Of a stretch of DNA of 64,000 bases, positions 42,330-51,915 are shown piece after piece. The notes under the pieces are model-generated. The model searched no databases, had not been told where the DNA came from, and saw only the letters and a list, made by a program, of their open reading frames with translations. The stretch's first letter is position 1. Every line of letters starts with the position of its first letter. Source of the stretch: SCUD01 sp036824505 (GTDB lineage: Bacteria > Pseudomonadota > Gammaproteobacteria > Steroidobacterales > Steroidobacteraceae); the NCBI GenBank assembly GCA_036824505.1, contig DAITAA010000014.1, forward strand, positions 1-64,000, read 5' to 3'. The translations under genes and the position numbers were made by a program.

Positions 42330-42550
42330 ATGCGATCGAGTTGCGCGCGGCTCTCCGCGCGGATCGTGTAGGTCAGTGCGAGGAATCGCCCCTTCCTGCT
42401 CTGCCGTTCACTGATGCTTCCGGCCGCGAGCGGACCCGCATGACGCTCGACGATCGCGAGTGTCAGCGAACGGAATGATTCCGAGTCGCGGCCCATCACC
42501 TTGATCGGGAATTCACAGGGGAACTGGAACAGCTCGTCCGCGACCGTCAC
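42284..42550 (-). CDS. ybeD: DUF493 family protein (YbeD)
   Basis: An 88-residue small protein with an ACT-like ferredoxin fold; marks are FPCEFPIKVMG and RKGRFLALTYTIRAESRAQLDRIYQEL. Proposed to influence lipoate metabolism because it neighbours lipB, a link kept here although the genes converge. Its stop lies inside the lipB coding region. It overlaps dat by four bases. Confidence 0.9.
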   Translation of the reverse strand: MTVADELFQFPCEFPIKVMGRDSESFRSLTLAIVERHAGPLAAGSISERQSRKGRFLALTYTIRAESRAQLDRIYQELTDSGVVLVAL

Positions 42551-43416
42551 GCAGGCAGCTCGGTCGAAAATTCAGCCTTGGTCGCCAGAAAACCGGCGTG
42601 GAGCCGGCGAAAGAGCGGTCCGGGGCTGCCGCCGCCGATTGCGGCGCCGTCGAGCGTCGTCACCGCGCGGATGCCGCCGCCCGCGGAGGCAATGATGACC
42701 TCATCCGCGCTGCGCAATTCGGCCTCTGACACCGGCCGGCGCTCGGAAACAATCCCCTCGCGGGCTATCAGGTCGAACACCACCCCGCGTGTCGTGCCAG
42801 GCAGGATCGCATGCGTCTGCGGCGGCGTCAGCAGCCGGCCCGAGCGCACAACGTGCGCGCTGCTGGTGCTGCCTTCGGTGAGCCAGCCGTCGCGCAGCAG
42901 GATCGCCTCGGTGGTGCCGGCGTCGGCTGCCTGCCAGCGCAGCAGCACGTTGGCGAGCAACGAGGTTGCCTTGATGTCGCAGCGCGCCCAGCGCAGGTCC
43001 GTCGCGGTTATCGCCGCCGTGCCGTGCTCGATCGATGCGGCTGGTGTCACCGGCAGCGGCGACACGAACGCGAGCACGGTCGGGCGCGTGCCGGGTCGCG
43101 GCACGTGATTGCGCTCCGGTTCGACACCGCGCGTCACCTGCACGTAGAGCAGCAGGTCGCCGCCGCCATTGCCGTGCACCAGGGCGCCGAATGCCGCGAG
43201 CCAGGCCGCGCGATCCATGACTGCGGGCATGCGGATCTCCCTCAGGCTGCGATTCAGGCGCTCGAGATGCGCATCGAACCGATAGGCACGTCCGTCGTAG
43301 ACCGGCAGTACTTCATAGACGGCGTCACCGAAGAGGAATCCCCGGTCCAGCGGCGAGACACGTGCTTCTGCCAGCGGCAGCAACCGGCCATCGAGCCAGA
43401 CGAGTGGTAGTGGCAT
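42547..43416 (-). CDS. Class IV aminotransferase, D-amino-acid aminotransferase type
   Basis: A 289-residue fold-type IV PLP aminotransferase. Marks: DRGFLFGDAVYEVLPVYDG near the start, the PLP lysine in RCDIKATSLLANV (about 149), and LTEGSTSSAHVV plus PGTTRGVV, the PLP phosphate contacts. The D-alanine aminotransferase type interconverts D-alanine and D-glutamate, which fits its position between dacA and ybeD. A branched-chain (IlvE) role cannot be excluded, and no other ilvE lies in the window. Confidence 0.85.
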   Translation of the reverse strand: MPLPLVWLDGRLLPLAEARVSPLDRGFLFGDAVYEVLPVYDGRAYRFDAHLERLNRSLREIRMPAVMDRAAWLAAFGALVHGNGGGDLLLYVQVTRGVEPERNHVPRPGTRPTVLAFVSPLPVTPAASIEHGTAAITATDLRWARCDIKATSLLANVLLRWQAADAGTTEAILLRDGWLTEGSTSSAHVVRSGRLLTPPQTHAILPGTTRGVVFDLIAREGIVSERRPVSEAELRSADEVIIASAGGGIRAVTTLDGAAIGGGSPGPLFRRLHAGFLATKAEFSTELPA

Positions 43417-43418
43417 GT

Positions 43419-44549
43419 TCAGTCGAACCAGGAGAGGATCGTGTCCCAGAGCCGCCTGAAGAAGCCGCCGAGAGGGACATCCGCGATCGGTTGCAGCGCG
43501 GCCTCGCCGACGATCTTCCCGTCCAGCATCGCGCGCACGATGCCGACGCGATCGGCGGCCGAAAGCGGGGCGAACACCTTTGGTGCCAGTTCGATCTTGA
43601 GTTCGACCCGATCAGCCTGGCCGCGCGGCAGCGTGACGAACAGGTCCTTGGCCACGCCTACCGCGGCGCGTCCGCCACTGGCCTTGTAGACGCGCAGGCT
43701 GGCCATTTCCTTGCCTGCAGCCTGCAGCTTGCGCGACTCGTAGAAGCTGAAGCCGTAATTCAGCAGTGCGAGACTTGCGTCCTCGCGGGCCTTCATGCTG
43801 TCGGTGCCCATCACCGCCGCAATCAGGCGCATGCCGTCGCGTCTTGCCGATGCGATCATGCAGTAGCCTGCCGTATCGGTCATGCCGGTCTTGACGCCGT
43901 CGACGCTCGGGTCGCGTTCCAGCAGGCCATTGCGGTTTGCCTGCGTGATGCCATTCCAGGTGAATTCGCGTTGCGAGTACCAGCGGTAAAAATCGGGAAA
44001 CTCGCCGATGACCGCTCGCGCGAGCTTGGCCATGTCGGCGACGGTGACGTGGTGATTGGCACCCGGCAGCCCGGTGGCGTTCTCGAAATGCGAGCCCGTC
44101 ATGCCGAGCCGTTCGGCGTACTGGTTCATCAGTGCGGCAAAGGTCGGTTCGGTGCCTGCGACGGCCTCGGCGAGCGCGATGCTGGCGTCGTTACCGCTCT
44201 GCACGATCATGCCCTGCAGCAGGATTTCGACCGGCACCTTGGTGCCGAGATCGAGGAATGTGCGAGACCCTTCCGCGCGCCAGGCGTGTTCACTGATCGC
44301 TACCAACGTGTCGAGCTTCAGCTTGCCGTCATGCAGGGCCTGGAATACGGCATAGGCCGTCATCAATTTCGTCAGGCTGGCAGGTTCCACCTGCTGGTTT
44401 GCACCGTGTTCGGCGATCACCTGACCGCTTGCCTGGTCCGTCAGGATCCAGGTGCGGGCCTTGATCGCTGGAGGGGGCGGAACCGGCGGCGCATCAGCAT
44501 GGGCGAGAACGGGCAGCAGCAGGAGCAGGGCAGCGACGGGAAATTTCAA
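43419..44549 (-). CDS. dacA: D-alanyl-D-alanine carboxypeptidase (PBP5/6 type)
   Basis: Trims the terminal D-alanine of peptidoglycan pentapeptides. The 376-residue protein has a signal peptide (1-19), the catalytic SLTK (S58, K61), SGN (118-120) and KTG (220-222), a C-terminal beta domain, and the amphipathic membrane anchor at the end (GFFRRLWDTILSWF). Complete and probably active. It lies 2 bases before dat and 81 bases after rlpA, with a promoter in that gap. Confidence 0.96.
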   Translation of the reverse strand: MKFPVAALLLLLPVLAHADAPPVPPPPAIKARTWILTDQASGQVIAEHGANQQVEPASLTKLMTAYAVFQALHDGKLKLDTLVAISEHAWRAEGSRTFLDLGTKVPVEILLQGMIVQSGNDASIALAEAVAGTEPTFAALMNQYAERLGMTGSHFENATGLPGANHHVTVADMAKLARAVIGEFPDFYRWYSQREFTWNGITQANRNGLLERDPSVDGVKTGMTDTAGYCMIASARRDGMRLIAAVMGTDSMKAREDASLALLNYGFSFYESRKLQAAGKEMASLRVYKASGGRAAVGVAKDLFVTLPRGQADRVELKIELAPKVFAPLSAADRVGIVRAMLDGKIVGEAALQPIADVPLGGFFRRLWDTILSWFD

Positions 44550-44600
44550 GACTGACCTCGATCAGAAATGGTTGGCGCAGGACACCGCGGCGGGTGGCCA

Positions 44601-44629
44601 ATTCTAGCGATGGCCGGCGTCCGCGTCAG
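44601..44629 (-). promoter_or_regulatory. Promoter of dacA
   Basis: On the minus strand CTGACG (44624-44629), a 17-base spacer and TAGAAT (44601-44606), about 45 bases before the dacA ATG. The upstream box overlaps the end of rlpA. It would let dacA-dat-ybeD be expressed apart from the rod-shape operon. Confidence 0.45.
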
Positions 44630-44630
44630 T

Positions 44631-45407
44631 TCAATCGAGCGCGAGTCGCGCAGCCTCGACGCCCGCCTGCCGAAGCCGCGCGATCAGGGCATCGAATTCG
44701 TCGACGCCGGCCACCGGTCCGACGCGCACGCGGAAGAGCCGCCGTCCCTCAACCCGGGCCTCGTTGACCTGCACCTCCCCGACACGGGCGTCACGCAACT
44801 GACCGGCCAGGCGGCGCGCATTGCCCTCATCCGCGAACGCTCCGGCCTGTGCAAAGAAGCGCGACGTTGCCGCCGGTGGCGCGGGCGGCGCAGCCTCGGC
44901 CACCGCAGCTGCGCCCGCGAGACTCCGCACCTCTACCATCGCGGTACCCGCGCGGATCATGTCGAGCTGCTCGGCCGCTGCGCGCGACAGGTCGATGATC
45001 CGGTTGTTGCTGAATGGCCCGCGGTCATTCAGGCGGACGAGGACGCTCCTGCCATTCTGCAGATTCGTCACCTGGACCCAGGTGGGCAACGGCAGTGTCG
45101 GGTGCGCGCCGGTCATGGCGTTCATGTCGTAAGTTTCGCCGGTTGCAGTGCGCCCACCGTGAAATGTCGGCCCGTACCAGGACGCGACGCCGCGCTCGAC
45201 ATAACCGGCCGCACTCGCCAAGACGACGTAGCGCTTCCCGGCCACATCGTAGAACGGGGGATTGCCTAGTCTTGCGCGCGGTTCCTGGCGCGGCACGCCG
45301 GCAGCCGCGGTGCCGGCTGCCGGTGCCTGGGGCTCCGCACGCTGCGGCTGCTGCGCGCAGGCCGCGGCGAGCAGGGCGAGCGCCGGCAATGCGAGCCGCA
45401 GTCTCAT
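44631..45407 (-). CDS. rlpA: RlpA lipoprotein (septal lytic transglycosylase family)
   Basis: Outer-membrane lipoprotein that cuts peptidoglycan strands stripped of stem peptides during division. The 258-residue protein has a lipobox ending at C17 (LLAAAC), the double-psi barrel domain (about 70-155: ERGVASWYGPTFHGGRTATGE and VRLNDRGPF with catalytic residues), and a C-terminal SPOR domain (about 185-258). Overlaps mltB by four bases. Confidence 0.94.
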   Translation of the reverse strand: MRLRLALPALALLAAACAQQPQRAEPQAPAAGTAAAGVPRQEPRARLGNPPFYDVAGKRYVVLASAAGYVERGVASWYGPTFHGGRTATGETYDMNAMTGAHPTLPLPTWVQVTNLQNGRSVLVRLNDRGPFSNNRIIDLSRAAAEQLDMIRAGTAMVEVRSLAGAAAVAEAAPPAPPAATSRFFAQAGAFADEGNARRLAGQLRDARVGEVQVNEARVEGRRLFRVRVGPVAGVDEFDALIARLRQAGVEAARLALD

Positions 45408-46408
45408 GATGCCGGCGGCAGCAGCGTTTCGATGCGGCTGCCGAGGTCGTGCACGGCAAGCGCGTACATCACGCTGCGGTTATAGCGCGTGATGACGCCG
45501 CAATTGTGAAAGCCGGCGCGCAGCTCCGGGCCGGAGTCGCCGGCCAGGCTGATGAAGAAAGCGGGCGCCTCGTCTTCGAGGCTGGTCTCGAAGCTGAGTC
45601 CCCGGTCGCGCAGGGCCTTGATGGTCGTATCAGGCGCCAGGCCGCCGGCGACCAGCCCGTCCGCGCGCGGAAACCACAGGCTGGCAGGTGCCGCCACGGG
45701 CTCGCCCGGGCGCCAGCCGTGCTTCGCAAGATAATTTGCGACGCTCGCGATGACGTCGTCCCAGTTGGCCATGAGATCGCGGCGCGAATCGCCGTCGCCG
45801 TCCACGGCGTATGCGCGATAGCTGCGCGGCATGAATTGCGGAAATCCCATCGCACCCGCGTATGAGCCGAGGGCGGTACCGGCATCAACATGATCCTCCT
45901 GCGCCAGCAGCAGGAATTGCTCGAGTTCTGCGCGGAAATAGGCGCTGCGCGGCGGGTAGTCGAAAGCGAGTGTCGCGAGCGCATCGATGACGCGGAATCG
46001 CCCGGTGATCCGCCCGAAAAATGTCTCGACGCCCAGGATTCCGACAATCGCATGCTGCGCGACACCCGTGCTCTGTTCGACCTCTGCGAGCCGCGCGCGA
46101 TGCGCGATCCAGAATTCGACGCCGGCATTGATGCGCTCTTCGGTCAGGAAATGGTCGCGGTAGGCGTGCCAGGGCATGACCTGTTCGGCGGGCCGGCTGA
46201 TGAGCTCGATGATCCTTGGCTGGCTCACGGCGTCGTCGATGACACTCGCCAGCCAGGCTTCGTCGAAATGGTGCTTGCGCCGCATTTCACGCATGAACTG
46301 CCGCACGTCGTCGCGATTGCCGTCGAGCGCCACGGCCGGGGTCGCAGCAGCAAGCAGCACGAGCGCACAGGGCAGCGAACGCAGCATCCTTGTCGCGGTG
46401 TTCATCAA
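45404..46408 (-). CDS. mltB: Lytic murein transglycosylase B
   Basis: Cleaves the glycan backbone of peptidoglycan to anhydro ends. The 334-residue protein has a cleavable-type signal sequence (to about 28) without a lipobox, the catalytic region GILGVETFFGR with its glutamate, SYAGAMGFPQFMPRSY and GDSRRDLM. Complete. It sits between rodA and rlpA with four-base overlaps on both sides. Confidence 0.94.
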   Translation of the reverse strand: MMNTATRMLRSLPCALVLLAAATPAVALDGNRDDVRQFMREMRRKHHFDEAWLASVIDDAVSQPRIIELISRPAEQVMPWHAYRDHFLTEERINAGVEFWIAHRARLAEVEQSTGVAQHAIVGILGVETFFGRITGRFRVIDALATLAFDYPPRSAYFRAELEQFLLLAQEDHVDAGTALGSYAGAMGFPQFMPRSYRAYAVDGDGDSRRDLMANWDDVIASVANYLAKHGWRPGEPVAAPASLWFPRADGLVAGGLAPDTTIKALRDRGLSFETSLEDEAPAFFISLAGDSGPELRAGFHNCGVITRYNRSVMYALAVHDLGSRIETLLPPAS

Positions 46409-47535
46409 CCTACTAGTTTGCGGCTGGAATACAGCGACATCAGCATACCGAAGCTCGCCAGCAGCGTCACGAGCGACGTACCGCCGTAGCTGACCAGCGG
46501 CAGCGGCACGCCGACCACTGGCAGCAGCCCGGTCACCATACCGGCATTGACGAACACATAGACAAAGAATGTCAGCGCGATGCTGCCGGAGAGCAGGCGC
46601 GCAAATGCGTCACGGCACTGCGCTGCCATGTACAAGGCGCGACAGATGATGAACAGGTAACAGGCCAGAAAGGCAAGCAAACCCAGCAGGCCGAGTTCCT
46701 CGCCGATGACCGCGAATATGAAGTCGGTCGAGCGTTCGGGCAGGAACTCGAGCTGCGCCTGGCTGCCATTTGTCCAGCCCTTGCCGAACACTCCGCCGGA
46801 ACCGATGGCAATCTGCGACTGGATGATGTGATAACCGGCGCCCAGCGCATCGCTCTGCGGGTCGAGCAGCGTCAGCACGCGTTGCCGCTGGTAGTCGTGC
46901 AGGACACTCCATACCAGGGGCACCGCCGCGCCCGCGAGCGCGACGCCGCCCAGCATGTAGTACCAGGGCAATCCGCCCAGCACGACCACCAGCAGGCCCG
47001 CCGCCGTGACCAGCAGTGCGGTGCCGAGATCTGGCTGCCAGGCGATCAGCACCACCGGCATCAGGATCATCAGGAGCAATGCGGCCACATTCCAGAACGA
47101 CGGTGGCAGCGGCCGCTGGTGCAGGTACCAGGCGCACATCATCGGTACCGCGAGTTTCATGATCTCGGATGGCTGGAAACGAATGATGCCGATGTCAAGC
47201 CAGCGCTGTGCACCCTTGCCGACGTCGCCGGCGACCGCGACCAGCAGCAGCAGCACGAACCCCAGCACGTAGGTCATCGGCGACGCCATGCGGATGAAAT
47301 GGTCCGGAACCTGCGCAATCGCAACCATGACCGCAATGCCGATGCCGAAGCGCGCAAGCTGGTTGATCCACAACGCGGTATTGTCGCCGGCCGCGCTGTA
47401 GAGCACGAACAACCCCAGGACGCTGATTATGGCTAGACCCGACAGCAGCATGCCGTCCAGGTGCAGCGCCCGCATCAGGCGCGCGGTCGCCGTCATCGTG
47501 CGCCGGGTCCGTGATGCCCCCAGTTCCTCGTACAT
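46405..47535 (-). CDS. rodA: Rod-shape SEDS glycosyltransferase
   Basis: Polymerises lipid II for cell elongation together with PBP2. The 376-residue protein has about ten predicted helices. Marks: GAQRWLDIG with the conserved pocket, FQPSEIMKLA, AWQPDLGTALL, FLPERSTDFIFAVIGEE and the closing VGVPLPLVSYGGTS. The ATG shares one base with the mrdA stop, so the pair is coupled, as in most rod-shaped bacteria. Confidence 0.97.
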   Translation of the reverse strand: MYEELGASRTRRTMTATARLMRALHLDGMLLSGLAIISVLGLFVLYSAAGDNTALWINQLARFGIGIAVMVAIAQVPDHFIRMASPMTYVLGFVLLLLVAVAGDVGKGAQRWLDIGIIRFQPSEIMKLAVPMMCAWYLHQRPLPPSFWNVAALLLMILMPVVLIAWQPDLGTALLVTAAGLLVVVLGGLPWYYMLGGVALAGAAVPLVWSVLHDYQRQRVLTLLDPQSDALGAGYHIIQSQIAIGSGGVFGKGWTNGSQAQLEFLPERSTDFIFAVIGEELGLLGLLAFLACYLFIICRALYMAAQCRDAFARLLSGSIALTFFVYVFVNAGMVTGLLPVVGVPLPLVSYGGTSLVTLLASFGMLMSLYSSRKLVG

Positions 47536-49415
47536 CAGCCCTTTTCCTTCGTCAGGTAGGCATCAAAGACCGCGCGCGCGACCGGCGCCGCCGCGGAACC
47601 GCCGTGGCCGCCGTTCTCCACGAGCACCGCGATGACGAGTTTCGGCGCCTCCGCCGGCGCGAAGGCGACGAAAAGCGCGTGATCGCGCAGGCGTTCCGCA
47701 ACCTCTTTTTCATCGTACTTTTCCGTCTGGCCAATCGAATAGACCTGGGCCGTGCCGGTCTTGCCGGCAATGGAGTACTGCGCGCCGCGCGCCGCGCGCA
47801 CCGCCGTACCACGCGCGCCGCTGGTCACGGCGACCATGGCATCGACAATGACTTCCCAGTTCGCCCGGTCCTTCAACTCGACTGGAGGCAGGGGCTGCGG
47901 CGCGCGCTCCTCGACCTTGCCGGTGACCGGATCAACGAGTGCGCGCACCAGGCGCGGGCGATAGTGTTCGCCGCGCGTGGCGAGCAGCGCGGTTGCGGTG
48001 GCAAGCTGCAGCGGAGTCGCGGCCCAATAGCCCTGGCCGATACCCAGGATGACGGTTTCGCCGGGAAACCAGACCTGCTGCTCGCGTGTGCCGAACGTGC
48101 TCGCCTTCCATTGCGGGGACGGCATGACGCCGCCGCGCTCGCCGCCGATGTCGATGCCGGTGGGCGCGCCGAAGCCGATGCGTGTCATGATTTCGTGGAT
48201 GCGATCGATGCCCAGCGTGTTTGCAAGCCGGTAAAAATAGACGTCGCAGGACTGCATCACGGCATTGTGCATGTCGACGGTGCCATGGCCCTCGGGCTTC
48301 CAGTCGCGAAAGCGGTGGCGCGAATGGGGCAGCGAGAAATGCCCGGGGCAGAACACCCTGTCCTGCGGTCGAATGACGTCATACTCAAGACCGGCCAGCG
48401 CCATCAGCGGTTTGATGGTCGACCCGGGCGGATATGTGCCGCGCAGCACACGATTGAACAGCGGCTGGTCCGGGTCTTCGGTCAGCGCCAGGTACTCATG
48501 ACGTGAAATGCCGCGCGCGAAGCCGTTTGGATCGAAGGCGGGCAGGCTTGCGAGCACCAGAACATTGCCATTGGAAGGGTCGATGGCGACCACTGCGCCG
48601 CGGCGGCCGGCCATCGCTTCCTCGGCGACGCGTTCCAGCTCGATGTCGAGTGACAATCTCAGGTCGCGGCCGGCCTGAGGCTGGCGGCTTTGCAGCTGTG
48701 CGGACCTGCCTTCGGGCAGTTCGGCGCGCCGGCCCTCGGCATTCACCAGCACCTCACGGTAGCCACCGCTCCCGAGCAGGTCGTCTTCGTAGGCGCGCTC
48801 GATGCCGGTCTTGCCGACGACACCGGTGCCGAAGTAGCGTTCCTTGTCGAGCCGCATGAGGTCGCTCTCGCTGATCGTGCTGACATAGCCGATCGCATGG
48901 GCGCCGATTGCGCCAAACGGGTAATGGCGCGCCATGCGTGTCTCGAGCGTTACACCCGGCAGTTCGTGCCGGTGGACGGCGTAGCGTGCGACCAGTTCAT
49001 CATCGAGTTGCAGCCGGATCGGCACCGCCTCGAATGCGCGCCGTGACTGCACGAGCCGGCGCACGCGATCGAGATCATCCGGTTCGAGCAGCCCCCAGTT
49101 CTTGAGCTTCGCCAGTGTCGCGTCGAGATCACCCGCCTGTTCGCGCATCAGCTCGAGCTGGTACGCCGGCGTATTCTCGGCTATCACGCGGCCCACCCGG
49201 TCGTAGATGATTCCGCGATTTGGCGGCAGCGGTTCGATGCGCGCGCGATTGCCCTGTGACAGTTCCGCGTAGTGCTCGTGACGCAGCACCTGCAGCCAGA
49301 AGGCCCGGCCCGCCAGCAGCACGATCATTCCCACCAGAATGACCGCCGCAATGACTGCGCGCTGCAGGAAAATGCTCTGCTCGAGGTTCTCGTCTTTGAC
49401 GCGGACCCGGGGCAT
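47535..49415 (-). CDS. mrdA: Penicillin-binding protein 2 (elongation transpeptidase)
   Basis: Crosslinks peptidoglycan in the elongasome. The 626-residue protein has one N-terminal membrane helix (about 18-38), a dimerisation/pedestal domain (about 55-230, with RIEPLPPNRGIIYDR), and the transpeptidase domain with GTYPPGSTIKP (active serine about 330), the SCD motif (about 391) and AGKTGTAQV (about 552). Complete. It lies ten bases from mreD and is coupled to rodA. Confidence 0.97.
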   Translation of the reverse strand: MPRVRVKDENLEQSIFLQRAVIAAVILVGMIVLLAGRAFWLQVLRHEHYAELSQGNRARIEPLPPNRGIIYDRVGRVIAENTPAYQLELMREQAGDLDATLAKLKNWGLLEPDDLDRVRRLVQSRRAFEAVPIRLQLDDELVARYAVHRHELPGVTLETRMARHYPFGAIGAHAIGYVSTISESDLMRLDKERYFGTGVVGKTGIERAYEDDLLGSGGYREVLVNAEGRRAELPEGRSAQLQSRQPQAGRDLRLSLDIELERVAEEAMAGRRGAVVAIDPSNGNVLVLASLPAFDPNGFARGISRHEYLALTEDPDQPLFNRVLRGTYPPGSTIKPLMALAGLEYDVIRPQDRVFCPGHFSLPHSRHRFRDWKPEGHGTVDMHNAVMQSCDVYFYRLANTLGIDRIHEIMTRIGFGAPTGIDIGGERGGVMPSPQWKASTFGTREQQVWFPGETVILGIGQGYWAATPLQLATATALLATRGEHYRPRLVRALVDPVTGKVEERAPQPLPPVELKDRANWEVIVDAMVAVTSGARGTAVRAARGAQYSIAGKTGTAQVYSIGQTEKYDEKEVAERLRDHALFVAFAPAEAPKLVIAVLVENGGHGGSAAAPVARAVFDAYLTKEKG

Positions 49416-49425
49416 CGGAGAACCT

Positions 49426-49905
49426 CTAGCGCCGCGCGACGACGCGTGCGTAGAGCCCGGTGATCAGCGGCCAGCAGGCCGCGCCGACCGGAACCGCGAG
49501 CCAGCGCCGCCAGTCGGTGATCGCATGACCGGAAACACCGTCAATCCAGAACAGCAGGAACTCGTTGAGCCACAGCAGCGCCATTATCACCGCTGTCTGC
49601 TGCAGCAGAGGGAAGGCGCGGATCTGCAGGCGCAGTTTTGTGGCGACATAGGTGATCACGAGCAGCGTCAGCGCGTGCTGGCCGAGCAGCACGCCGCGGA
49701 ACGCATCGAGCGCGAGGCCCGCGCCCCAGGCGTGGAACAATCCCGTCATGCGGGGCGAAATCAGGCAGAACCAGAGCACCGTCAACGCGACGAAATCGGG
49801 CCGCACCATGCCGAGCCAGCCCGGCAGCGGCAGCACCGTCGCGGCAAGTGCCGCGATCGTCACCGCGATGATGCGCGGCCAGCCGAGATTCGTGCTGCGC
49901 GCCAT
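49426..49905 (-). CDS. mreD: Rod shape-determining protein MreD
   Basis: A 159-residue inner-membrane protein with five to six helices that joins MreC and the elongation machinery. Marks: RPDFVALTVLWFCLISP, AWGAGLALDAFRGVLLGQHAL. Two bases from mreC. Confidence 0.93.
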   Translation of the reverse strand: MARSTNLGWPRIIAVTIAALAATVLPLPGWLGMVRPDFVALTVLWFCLISPRMTGLFHAWGAGLALDAFRGVLLGQHALTLLVITYVATKLRLQIRAFPLLQQTAVIMALLWLNEFLLFWIDGVSGHAITDWRRWLAVPVGAACWPLITGLYARVVARR

Positions 49906-49907
49906 GC

Positions 49908-50816
49908 TCAGTTGCCCCCGGCCGGGTCGGCGGGTTGCGCTGCGACTGCGGGCTCCGGCTCCGGTTCCTGGACAGTGCTGTCAAACCAGGCGAGGAGGAT
50001 TTCGGAATCGCGGTCGAGCGCTGCCAGCGGTTCGGCAGCGACCGACAGCAGCGGCTGACTGGGATCGCGCCCGACTTCGGTGATTTTGCCGACCGGATAG
50101 CCGGGCGGATAGACACCGCCCAGCCCGGAACTGACCAGCAGGTCACCGGCGACGACGTCGGAATTCTGCGGCATGTAGGGCAGCGACAGCTGCCCCGAAC
50201 GGCCGGTACCGAGAGCGATCGTGCGCGCTCCAGTGCGGTTCACCTGCACGGGAATGGCATGCTCGGGATCGGAGATCAGGATGATTTCGGCAGAGACCGG
50301 TCCGACGCGGGTCACCTGGCCGAAAATGCCATTGGCGTCGAGCGCCGCCTGACCGCGGAACACGCCATCGCGGCTGCCTTTGTTGACGAGCACCCGCTGC
50401 CGGAAGGGGTCGAGGTCCACTCGCACGATTTCGGCAACCAGCGTGCGCTGCACGATCCGCGCCGAGCTTTCGTGCGCGGCCCGCAGCCGCTGGTTCTCCT
50501 GCTCGAGCGCGTCGTAGCGCAGCTGCTTCAGGCGCAGCACGAGATTGTCGGCCTGCAGCCGGACATTGTCGGATTCGATCTGCGCGCGGGTCGCAAGCGA
50601 GTCACGCACCGAGTTCCAGGCGGCAAGCGGCGCCTGCACGGCCCACTGGATCGGATAGACGATTGCGGAAAACCAGCTGCGTATCACGGCCAGCTGATGC
50701 TGGCGGTGATCGGCAACCATCAGCCCGAACGACAGGATCGCGAGCACGATGAGCCGCAGCCCCAGCGCTGGTCCGCCCAGCAGCAATGGCCGCGCGTCCG
50801 GCTCGTGTGGGGTCAA
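49908..50816 (-). CDS. mreC: Rod shape-determining protein MreC
   Basis: Periplasmic scaffold of the elongasome that activates PBP2. The 302-residue protein has one membrane helix (about 20-37), a coiled coil (about 70-115), and the paired beta-barrel domains (about 120-280: VLVNKGSRDGVFRGQAALDANGIFGQV, then GDLLVSSGLGGVYPPGYPVG). The acidic Pro/Glu tail (EPEPEPA) is a variable end. TTG start with GGAG seven bases upstream. Confidence 0.95.
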   Translation of the reverse strand: MTPHEPDARPLLLGGPALGLRLIVLAILSFGLMVADHRQHQLAVIRSWFSAIVYPIQWAVQAPLAAWNSVRDSLATRAQIESDNVRLQADNLVLRLKQLRYDALEQENQRLRAAHESSARIVQRTLVAEIVRVDLDPFRQRVLVNKGSRDGVFRGQAALDANGIFGQVTRVGPVSAEIILISDPEHAIPVQVNRTGARTIALGTGRSGQLSLPYMPQNSDVVAGDLLVSSGLGGVYPPGYPVGKITEVGRDPSQPLLSVAAEPLAALDRDSEILLAWFDSTVQEPEPEPAVAAQPADPAGGN

Positions 50817-50834
50817 CTGGCGCTCCGCGGGCGC

Positions 50835-51875
50835 TTAACCCAGGCCGAACAGGCCCGGGTGCTCGTCGGAAAGCTCCAGAATCCGCCCGCCGCCGCGCGC
50901 GACGCAGGTCATCGGGTCCTCGGCGATGATGACCGGCAGCCCGGTCTCTTCCATCAGGAGCTTGTCGATATCCTTCAGGAGCGCGCCGCCGCCCGTCAGG
51001 ACGATACCGCTGTCGGCGACATCGGAACCCAGCTCCGGCGGCGTTTGTTCCAGCGCCTTCTTGACGGCCTGGACGATTCCCTGCAGCGGTTCCTGCATTG
51101 CCTCGAGGATCTCGTTCGAATTCAGCGTGAAGCTGCGTGGAACGCCCTCGGAAAGATTGCGGCCCTTGACCGACATTTCGCGGACCTGCTGGCCAGGATA
51201 GGCCGAGCCGATCTCGATCTTGATGCGTTCGGCAGTTGCCTCGCCGATCAGGATGCCGTAGTTGCGCCGCACGTAATTGGTGATGGCTTCGTCGAAGCGG
51301 TCACCGCCGATGCGCACCGATTCGGCGTACACGATGCCATTCAGCGAAATGACCGCGACTTCGGAGGTGCCACCGCCGATGTCGAGCACCATCGAGCCAC
51401 GCGCCTCATTGACCGGAAGTCCAGCGCCAACCGCGGCGGCCATCGGTTCCGGGATTACGTCGACGCGGCGTGCGCCGGCGCCTTCCGCGGATTCCTGGAT
51501 CGCGCGGCGCTCGACCTGGGTCGAGCCGAAGGGCACGCAGATCAGCACGCGCGGCGAGGGACGCAGCCAGCGATTGCCGTGCACCTTGCTGATGAAGTAC
51601 TGCAGCATTCGCTCGGTATAGGTGAAATCGGCGATCACGCCGTCCTTCATCGGACGCACCGCCGTGATGTGACCCGGCGTGCGGCCGATCATGCCTTTCG
51701 CTTCGGCGCCGACGGCAACGATGGTCTTGCCGCCGTGTCCGGGCTCGTCCTGGACCGCGACCACCGAAGGCTCATTCAGCACGATGCCCCGGCCGCGCAC
51801 GTAGATCAGCGTGTTGGCGGTTCCGAGGTCGATCGAAACGTCGCTTGAAAAGTAACCCCGGAGGCTCTTGAACAT
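50835..51875 (-). CDS. mreB: Rod shape-determining actin homologue MreB
   Basis: Actin-like filament that guides lateral wall synthesis. The 346-residue protein has SIDLGTANTLIYV (phosphate 1), VCVPFG-type and LDIGGGTSEVAVIS (phosphate 2), and the adenosine motif VLTGGGALLKDID. The ATG at 51875 gives the standard N-terminus (MFKSLRGYFSSDVSIDLG). First gene of the operon that runs through mreC, mreD, mrdA, rodA, mltB and rlpA. Confidence 0.98.
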   Translation of the reverse strand: MFKSLRGYFSSDVSIDLGTANTLIYVRGRGIVLNEPSVVAVQDEPGHGGKTIVAVGAEAKGMIGRTPGHITAVRPMKDGVIADFTYTERMLQYFISKVHGNRWLRPSPRVLICVPFGSTQVERRAIQESAEGAGARRVDVIPEPMAAAVGAGLPVNEARGSMVLDIGGGTSEVAVISLNGIVYAESVRIGGDRFDEAITNYVRRNYGILIGEATAERIKIEIGSAYPGQQVREMSVKGRNLSEGVPRSFTLNSNEILEAMQEPLQGIVQAVKKALEQTPPELGSDVADSGIVLTGGGALLKDIDKLLMEETGLPVIIAEDPMTCVARGGGRILELSDEHPGLFGLG

Positions 51876-51915
51876 GGTTTGGGGATGCTGGAATGGCTTG
51901 AAAACGAGGGCCGGG

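Noticed and set aside
49935..51848. 637-codon plus-strand open frame
   Set aside because: Antisense to mreC and mreB, whose identity is certain.
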